NCBI GenBank assembly: GCA_964641155.1
Contig: CAZXJO010000005.1
Coordinates: 68,790-132,789 of the forward strand
Length of the DNA: 64,000 nucleotides
DNA from: DTCV01 sp964641155
GTDB taxonomy: Archaea > Thermoproteota > Thermoprotei_A > Sulfolobales > NBVN01
Reading direction: 5' to 3'
The notes under the pieces were generated by a model. That model saw only the letters and a list, made by a program, of their open reading frames with translations. It had not been told where the DNA came from and made no database searches. A program made the position numbers and the translations under genes. Position 1 is the first letter of the stretch, and each line of letters begins with the position of its first letter. Below are positions 58,859 through 64,000 of this stretch, piece by piece.

Positions 58859-60175
58859 TCAGCCCTTAATCTCTACCTTAGTGGGTTTTAAGTCCGTCAC
58901 CACACCTATCCCTACGGTCTTACCCATATCCCTCATAGCGAATCTCCCTAGCTGTGGGAAGTCGCTGAACTTCTCAATCACCATAGGCTTAATCGGTTTG
59001 AACTTCACTAAAGCTGACTCACCAACCTTAATTAGCTGTGGGTTCTTCTCAGTTATTTGGCCGGTCCTAGGGTCTAACTTACCGATTATTTCAGTGATCC
59101 TGGCTGCTACGCTGGCTGTGTGTACATGAATTACCGGAGTGTAACCCACTGAGATAGCTGTTGGATGCCATACAACGAAGATCCTAGCAGTGAATTCGTC
59201 AACCACTGTCGGCGGGTTCGTTGTATGACCTACGACATCTCCCCTCTTAATGTCTTCCTTCGCCACACCCCTCACGTTAAATCCTATGTTATCCCCAGGT
59301 AATGCCTCATCCAATCTTTCGTGGTGCATCTCAATAGACCTTACATCACCGACCTTACCGGGAGGCATAAACACTATCTTATCGCCAATCCTCATCCTCC
59401 CAGTCTCAACCCTTCCGACAGGCACCGTTCCGACTCCTGAAATGCTGTAGACTTCCTGTATGGGGAGCCTTAATGGTTTGTCAACGGGCTTCGTCGGCTC
59501 CTTAACCATGTCCAGAGCTTCGACTAATGTAGGTCCTTTATACCACGGCATGTTTGGGGACTTCTCGAGTAGGTTATCACCTAACCAACCTGATACAGGG
59601 ATGAATGGTATTGTTTCCACCCTATACCCAAGACCTTTCATGAACTTGGTCAGTACTGAGACCACTTCCTTATACCTGGCCTCACTCCAAGGTGGTTCAG
59701 TAATGTCCATCTTATTAACAGCTACTATCAGCTGGTCTAATCCCATGGTCTTAGCGAGTATTATGTGTTCACGTGTCTGACCTTCAGGACTCATACCCGC
59801 CTCAAACTCACCCTTCTTAGCAGATACCACAAGCACTGCCGTGTCGGCCTGGCTAGCGCCCGTAATCATGTTCTTAACGAAGTCTCTATGACCGGGAGCA
59901 TCAATGATCGTCCAGTAGTACTTAGGTGTCTCAAACCTCATGAAGGATAGTGATATCGTTAGACCTCTCTCACGCTCCTCCTTAAGCCTGTCTAAGAACC
60001 AAGCGAATTTCTCGGACTCCTTCCCAGCCTTCTTAGCCTGCTCCTCTACCTCCTTACGGGTTTTCTCATCGATGTAGCCCAACTTAAGTAGCAGGTGCCC
60101 TGTTAGAGTGCTCTTACCGTGGTCTACGTGCCCGATTATTACCAGGTTTAGATGTGGTTTCTTAGCCTTACTCAT
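58859..60175 (-). CDS. tuf: Translation elongation factor 1-alpha
   Basis: 438 residues. Delivers aminoacyl-tRNA. GTPase motifs: G1 GHVDHGKSTLTGHLL, switch RERGLTISLSF, G3 DAPGHRDFVKNMITGASQAD, G4 VNKMDI, then beta-barrel domains with RVETGRMRIGDKIVFMPPGK and GDVVGHTTNPP. The EF-1alpha-type insert EAGMSPEGQTREHIILAKT is present. Strong start context: GGTGAT a few bases before the ATG. Confidence 0.97.
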   Translation of the reverse strand: MSKAKKPHLNLVIIGHVDHGKSTLTGHLLLKLGYIDEKTRKEVEEQAKKAGKESEKFAWFLDRLKEERERGLTISLSFMRFETPKYYWTIIDAPGHRDFVKNMITGASQADTAVLVVSAKKGEFEAGMSPEGQTREHIILAKTMGLDQLIVAVNKMDITEPPWSEARYKEVVSVLTKFMKGLGYRVETIPFIPVSGWLGDNLLEKSPNMPWYKGPTLVEALDMVKEPTKPVDKPLRLPIQEVYSISGVGTVPVGRVETGRMRIGDKIVFMPPGKVGDVRSIEMHHERLDEALPGDNIGFNVRGVAKEDIKRGDVVGHTTNPPTVVDEFTARIFVVWHPTAISVGYTPVIHVHTASVAARITEIIGKLDPRTGQITEKNPQLIKVGESALVKFKPIKPMVIEKFSDFPQLGRFAMRDMGKTVGIGVVTDLKPTKVEIKG

Positions 60176-60214
60176 ACTATCACCTATACCTTGCTATGTA
60201 GTATTGCAACTAGA

Positions 60215-60224
60215 CTTTTAAAAA
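60215..60224 (-). promoter_or_regulatory. TATA box for EF-1alpha
   Basis: Minus-strand TTTTTAAAAG 40-49 bases upstream of the EF-1alpha ATG; start predicted near 60193, leader ~18 bases including GGTGAT. The rest of the divergent gap 60230-60425 shows no recognisable gene. Confidence 0.6.
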
Positions 60225-60425
60225 TTTTACATAGTGACCGCATGCCACATCCACCAATTACATAATAACCAGAGAATTAGGATGTGAGGACATACTACGT
60301 GGTAGGGTAGGTATTGAGTTCCCAGCACTTGAGGGACGAGAACTACTACGTAACCCACCCACTTGACGTCGCCTCACACCCTGATGCCACCCCAGCCTTG
60401 CAGGGCTTAGCAATGCTTAATTGCT

Positions 60426-61310
60426 TTGAAGCATGTAGTTTATGTTAGGGTGGTTGACATTTTCGAGATACGTCCAATAGCCTTCGACAGCTTGGGGGTT
60501 AGGTCTATGGCCACGTTCGTATCAACCCCAGACGTAAACATCCTCATAGACCCTTCCGCCTCACTAGCACCTCTGAGGTACGGGTTACCGCCGCACGAGC
60601 TTGAATGGAACGCGTTGCAGGAACATGTGGAATTGATTAAAGACTACTTAAGAGATGCTGATGTTGTTATAATAACACACTACCACTACGATCACCACGA
60701 CCCAGGGAAACTCATACCGTACGAGCTCTACAGCGCTAAGGAATTACTGGTGAAGGACCCGAACAACAACATCAATTTCTCCCAGAAAATCAGGGCGTCA
60801 AAGTTCTTGAAGGGGGTTAAGGAGGCTGGTGCTCAGATAACGTTAGCCGACGGAGGGGAGTTCATATACGGCAAGACCTCCGTGAACCTCTCAAAACCCC
60901 AGCCCCATGGAAATACTGAGAGATTAGGGTACGTATTAATGGTGCTACTCAGATACGGTGACAGCTCGGTGGGGTTCACTTCGGATGTTGAAGGCTTACT
61001 GAGCGATTACTCCATCAACTTCCTTAAGGGTTCTGAAACCGTAATAGTTGACGGACCTCCAACGTACTTGGTAGGTAACTCATATGGTGAGGAAGATATC
61101 GCCAACGCTGTCAGGAGTTTAACCACCCTCTCAAGTGTGGTTGATGAAGTGATAATAGACCACCACTTACTGAGGGACCTCAAGTATAAGGACTTACTGG
61201 ACACCATCCGTAAATCATCCAAGGCTAATTTAATGACCGCTGCGGACTACCTCGGCATCGAACCTAACCCGCTCGAAGCCCGTAGGAAGGAACTATACAG
61301 ATCTGAGTGA
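60426..61310 (+). CDS. UPF0282-family metallo-beta-lactamase-fold hydrolase
   Basis: 294 residues with a TTG start at 60426; a GTG at 60450 would give a length closer to the family. MBL fold: PIAFDSLGVRSMATFVSTPD (family opening), metal site ITHYHYDHHDPGK, later DGGEFIYGKTSVNLSKPQPHG, VGFTSDVEG and IIDHHLLRD. The archaeal UPF0282 family has no assigned substrate; RNA processing or small-molecule hydrolysis are both possible. Confidence 0.88.
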   Translation: MKHVVYVRVVDIFEIRPIAFDSLGVRSMATFVSTPDVNILIDPSASLAPLRYGLPPHELEWNALQEHVELIKDYLRDADVVIITHYHYDHHDPGKLIPYELYSAKELLVKDPNNNINFSQKIRASKFLKGVKEAGAQITLADGGEFIYGKTSVNLSKPQPHGNTERLGYVLMVLLRYGDSSVGFTSDVEGLLSDYSINFLKGSETVIVDGPPTYLVGNSYGEEDIANAVRSLTTLSSVVDEVIIDHHLLRDLKYKDLLDTIRKSSKANLMTAADYLGIEPNPLEARRKELYRSE

Positions 61311-61335
61311 AGTACCGCTGCCGAAGTCCTACAGT

Positions 61336-61367
61336 CTACGGCCGGGGTTTTGAGGAAACCCCCGTAG
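61336..61367. other. Strong hairpin in the convergent gap after UPF0282
   Basis: CTACG (61336-61340) pairs with CGTAG (61363-61367) and GGGGTTT (61344-61350) with AAACCCC (61356-61362), loop TGAGG, one 3-nt bulge GCC. Twelve base pairs in 32 bases, extendable by two. It lies 26 bases after the UPF0282 stop with no T-run after it. Could be an mRNA 3'-end structure or part of a structured RNA. Confidence 0.45.
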
Positions 61368-61515
61368 GCCTGCCCCTACTCACGGCGTTTTCAGATGAGT
61401 GTTTATGCTTGACGAAATTCGAAAACGGTTTTAATCGATGCCCTTCACTGCGATGGGTGACGAGGTCTTAGTTATAAGTCGCATATAACCGTAGCTGTGT
61501 TCAAACCCGTGTGGG

Positions 61516-61980
61516 CTATGTAATCAGCTCATCCAACAACTTCACATAGCCAACTCTCGCAAGCAGTAAGGCGTCCTTGAAAGGTAGGGACGTTGCGGAG
61601 CCGCAGCTGTATTTGATGCCTGAGTGTTCGAAATCCTTTAACACTTTAACCATTACGTTGCCATTGCTATCCACCAATCCGTAAACTACGCACCTATAGT
61701 AATCTTTGATGATTCCCTCCAACTCCTCTAAGAATGGCTCATCGACCGATTCACCTCCCTTATGTCCGTATAGTAGGTACTTCATAAACCGTAGCTTGGT
61801 GAAAAACTCAACGAACCTACTTAAAGATTTAGTGAACTCCCTACACACTGACACATCGAAATTTAAACACCAGACAAACATGTTGGTGACGTAGCTAACG
61901 AGCTCAATTATCTTCTCCCTATCCAACGTTGAGAGCTCCTTACTAAGCAACTCGTTGGTCAAAACCTTACGAATATCCAT
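61516..61980 (-). CDS. Possible GINS subunit (Gins15/51-like)
   Basis: 154 residues from the ATG at 61980 (MDIRKVLTNELLSKELS; the frame is open nine codons more). An N-terminal helical domain ends in KLRFMKYLLYG, resembling the LRxxK end of the GINS A domain; the C-terminal NVMVKVLKDFEHSGIKYSCG and LPFKDALLLARVGYVKLL resemble the small GINS B domain (core ...LP...A..L...G.A). Similarity is by eye only and weak, so function is tentative. GINS would assist MCM in replication. Confidence 0.4.
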   Translation of the reverse strand: MDIRKVLTNELLSKELSTLDREKIIELVSYVTNMFVWCLNFDVSVCREFTKSLSRFVEFFTKLRFMKYLLYGHKGGESVDEPFLEELEGIIKDYYRCVVYGLVDSNGNVMVKVLKDFEHSGIKYSCGSATSLPFKDALLLARVGYVKLLDELIT

Positions 61981-62019
61981 TACCCAGGCCCAACAGTAAC
62001 ATAACAAATGGCGCTTAAA

Positions 62020-62364
62020 TCATTTAGCACCTGAGCTTTGCTCCGCCTCATTCACGCCTCCGTCATCAGATAATGATTGAGTCAGAGGTATGAGCAACGA
62101 CGGCTCATCAATTACCACCTCACCTATGCTCCTCCTACCACTGCCTTTCTGAATAACTGTTGTAACCACGATGTAATCACCTAACACGTAAGCCTTAACA
62201 GCCCTAACACTCATCTCCTGAGAACCCCCAACATCGTTGCCCCGATCATCAGAACCCCTCCCACCAACACCCTTAGACACCTTAACTGCTATCAAGTGAT
62301 TATACGATAGAAGGACAAGGATGAGTACCGCAGCCGCGATTAACGCCAGGACATCCATACACAC
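62020..62364 (-). CDS. Small membrane-anchored unknown protein
   Basis: 114 residues. One N-terminal membrane helix (VLALIAAAVLILVLL), a Gly/Asp-rich linker (VGGRGSDDRGNDVGGS), then a small beta domain (VRAVKAYVLGDYIVVTTVIQ, IGEVVIDEPSLLIPL) and a polar tail. Precedes the GINS-like gene by 40 bases on the same strand. A TATA-like CAATTTTAAAC lies near 62395. No family recognised. Confidence 0.5.
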   Translation of the reverse strand: MCMDVLALIAAAVLILVLLSYNHLIAVKVSKGVGGRGSDDRGNDVGGSQEMSVRAVKAYVLGDYIVVTTVIQKGSGRRSIGEVVIDEPSLLIPLTQSLSDDGGVNEAEQSSGAK

Positions 62365-63228
62365 ACCGAGTAACCCCTAACCTAATGGCATTGTTTAAAA
62401 TTGTTTGGACGCATAATAATCGAACGCGGTAGTAACTCCCGCGCCCTCGACCTTAAAGTATGATGAAACTTTCCTGTGCGGAGTTAGGGTTAGTAAAGAG
62501 TTGATTAGATGAATTACACCGTCACAATCTAGCCCCAGAATCACGCTAGAAGAGCGGAGAAAAATTTCTCTCAGCTCCGGAAGAGCTAGCGAGATTCAAC
62601 CTCAGCCGACTACAGCACCAAGGCTTTCTGCATATCTGTATGAAGTGAACATTTATTGGACGAGAGATTCTGATTCGTAATTCACTAATTTGTGCTAGTG
62701 GAGTATTTGGGAGCGGTGGTGCAAAAGCGCTAGAGTGGTGGTGAAAGTAGATGGAAGAACTCGTTTGGAACAGCTCGCAAAACTTACACGCTACCCTGGG
62801 GAACAATTTAACGACATGGATTCCTATAGCACAGCCACTTACTAAACATCACAAAACTTATGGCATAAATGAACTCCATCCTGCGCCGTAGAGGGGCTTG
62901 CTTCAACCCCACCCACGATAGCATAGCTAGTAACCTCCGCCACCATCTTCGGCACCTCCAAGCACAGGAGGATCTTAACGTAGTCGGGCTTCCTCGTCAG
63001 GAGAGCCATCAAAGCACCTAAGCTGGACACGCACACCGAACCCAGAAACAAGTGCACAGCTTTAAAACCAGGGCATCGACGCGCCTACACCTCACCGACA
63101 CCACGCCAACATATTGCCGTTATCGCCAAGCACGCCACAATATGTGTCACAATACATGACACAATACGTGCCACAAACCCATAACCCCACTTCACTCAGG
63201 GGCTTCCGCGTTCTGTGTCTGCTGTTCC
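62365..63228. other. Gene-poor stretch
   Basis: About 860 bases without a convincing gene. Open frames are short and unlike their neighbours: 62842-63057 minus (71 residues, GTG start, hydrophobic start LFLGSVCVSSLGALMALL) is the best but unsupported; 62750-62890 plus (46 residues) also unsupported. Contains three 12-base tandem repeats at 63136-63171. May be a degraded insertion or integration remnant; no terminal repeats or att sites seen. Confidence 0.4.
63136..63171. repeat. Three tandem 12-base repeats
   Basis: CACAATATGTGT, CACAATACATGA, CACAATACGTGC, then CACAAA begins a fourth. Inside lies an inverted repeat GTGTCA-(7 nt)-TGACAC. Located 60-95 bases beyond the stop of the TraB-like gene. 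Too short for CRISPR; may be a protein-binding array. Confidence 0.6.
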
Positions 63229-64000
63229 TCAGCTTGGGTTGAGTAGCTCGCAGTCTATGCCGTGCTTCCTGAGCTCTTCCCTTACGTACTTAACGTGCCT
63301 CTTCCCGCGTACTATCAGGACCCTACGGCCCTCCCTGACCAGCTCCACCACCCTATCTACGAGCTTCCGATCCCTAACTGGGTTAAACATTTCGACAGCC
63401 CGATTTGCCCATGCTATGGGCACAACAAGGGCTAGTAGAATCACAGCAAGAGCTAGTAGAGATGCTAATAGGGGTGCAGAAGGGAGATAGTGTGCAATAA
63501 TTGCAGTACATACATATACACATAATATGTAGACTAGTCCCACCGTCCTATCTACGAGCCTCCGACCCCTAACCAGGTTAAGCATACTGACAATCAGGCA
63601 TACCCCTAATATGATCGCACCAAGGGCTAGTAGTCTCATAGCAAAAGTTAGTAAAGATTCTATTATAAGTGCTATTATGAATGCAAGAAGAGGATAGTGT
63701 ACAATAATTCCAATATATAACACGTAGATTAGCCCGATCGCTATAGCTACAAAAGCTACAAATACATTCATCTTCAAGAAAGCCGGTCTACACGCCTTGA
63801 CCAGCTCCTCCAGGCTGGCGTCCACAGTCTCTACATGCACCCGGGGGTCGCGCCCCATAAAGAACTCCTTCACGTACTTCATGTCGCTCATAGAGGGAGG
63901 TAGTACCTCAGACCTAAAGAACTTAAGGAACACCCTGTGGAGCTTGAGCTTACGGAGAATCCAGGAGAAACAGTAAACCACTGGATGTATACCCTCATAG
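63229..64000 (-). CDS. TraB-like membrane protein with internal duplication (runs off right edge)
   Basis: At least 256 residues; the frame is open to base 64000, so the N-terminus may lie outside the window, although a GTG at 63981 gives 250 residues. Soluble segment with EFFMGRDPRVHVETVDASLE, then membrane helices, then a C-terminal RDRKLVDRVVELVREGRRVL followed by VRGKRHVKYVREELRKHG, which resembles the closing motif of TraB/PrgY proteins (R...G..v.vVGa.H...). Residues 81-145 and 146-210 are a tandem duplication (AIGLIYVLYI...RRLVDR and TVGLVYILCV...RKLVDR), also visible in the DNA as two 195-base units. Function unknown. Confidence 0.55.
   Translation of the reverse strand, partial: YEGIHPVVYCFSWILRKLKLHRVFLKFFRSEVLPPSMSDMKYVKEFFMGRDPRVHVETVDASLEELVKACRPAFLKMNVFVAFVAIAIGLIYVLYIGIIVHYPLLAFIIALIIESLLTFAMRLLALGAIILGVCLIVSMLNLVRGRRLVDRTVGLVYILCVYVCTAIIAHYLPSAPLLASLLALAVILLALVVPIAWANRAVEMFNPVRDRKLVDRVVELVREGRRVLIVRGKRHVKYVREELRKHGIDCELLNPS
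63352..63741 (-). repeat. Tandem 195-base duplication inside the TraB-like gene
   Basis: Units 63547-63741 and 63352-63546. Conservation is clearest at the unit ends: plus-strand CCTATCTACGAGC is exact in both, followed by TCCGA, CCCTAAC and GGTTAA in register. Each unit encodes one pair of membrane helices plus a basic VRxRxLVDR end. Confidence 0.75.

Noticed and set aside
61440..61510. tRNA-like sequence with GTGTTCAAACCCGTG
   Set aside because: The T-stem does not pair and no acceptor or anticodon stem could be built on either strand.
62460..62530. ATGATGA resembling a C box (plus strand)
   Set aside because: No D' or D box (CTGA) at usable spacing follows.
62546..62890. Short open frames on both strands in the gene-poor stretch
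   Set aside because: No start context, no recognisable features, and they overlap one another; mentioned only in the region note.
63136..63171. CRISPR array
   Set aside because: Units are 12 bases without spacers; no cas genes in the window.

Overview
The window is chromosomal DNA from an archaeon, almost certainly a (hyper)thermophilic member of the Thermoproteota (crenarchaeal side). The signs are archaeal/eukaryotic-type ribosomal proteins (eL14, eL18, eL19, eL32, eL34, eS4), RNA polymerase subunits D and N, EF-1alpha, Rpp29 and Cbf5, an intron inside cbf5, a CdvA/CdvB/CdvC division operon, GatCAB, PurP/PurT-type purine synthesis, a double-CxxC protein disulfide oxidoreductase, TATA-box promoters and GGTG-type ribosome binding sites. 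CdvABC argues against Thermoproteales; I cannot name the order with confidence.

Layout. 1-9442 (minus strand): start of gltX, an unknown gene, then the isoprenoid genes (GGPP synthase, type 2 IPP isomerase, isopentenyl phosphate kinase, and a degenerate GHMP-kinase-like protein where mevalonate kinase is expected), a MEMO-family gene, and the uS13-uS4-uS11-RpoD-eL18-uL13-uS9-RpoN-uS2 operon. 9597-12382 (plus): a sulfur-handling operon, DsrE-TusA-cysteine desulfurase-IscU-like scaffold-HTH regulator, with a 17-bp palindrome over its TATA box. 12443-25746 (minus): tRNA-Ser(TGA) and the long spc-type ribosomal operon from uL22 to cbf5, with secY, adkA, cmk and rnp1. 25880-27766 (plus): rtcB and an unknown gene inserted between uL22 and uS19. 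27769-29193 (minus): uS19 and a SPOUT methyltransferase. 29531-32382 (plus): uL3-uL4-uL23-uL2. So the normally continuous S10 cluster is broken and partly inverted. Two box C/D guide RNAs lie at the edges of the uL3-uL2 block.

32453-34353 (minus): DUF357-nucleotidyltransferase, diphthine synthase and an unknown gene. 34593-39550 (plus): gatC-gatA-gatB, a PPP-family phosphatase and a disulfide oxidoreductase. 39557-45003 (minus): class II ribonucleotide reductase and cdvC, cdvB, cdvA. 45305-57970 (plus): a compact purine operon, purC-purS-purQ-purL-purF-purF2-purD-purT-purM-purP-purB, in which the second PurF has lost its glutaminase active site. 58388-60175 (minus): EF-1alpha, uS10 and tRNA-Ser(GGA). 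60426-64000: a UPF0282 metallohydrolase, a possible GINS subunit, a membrane-anchored unknown protein, a gene-poor 860-base stretch, and a TraB-like membrane protein with an internal duplication that runs off the right edge.

Most of the window is translation and nucleotide housekeeping. The items most worth attention are the cbf5 intron, which splits the codon of the catalytic aspartate; the self-contained sulfur-relay operon with its own Cys-rich regulator and candidate operators; the glutaminase-dead PurF paralogue; the mevalonate-kinase-position protein without kinase motifs; and the two C/D guide RNAs.
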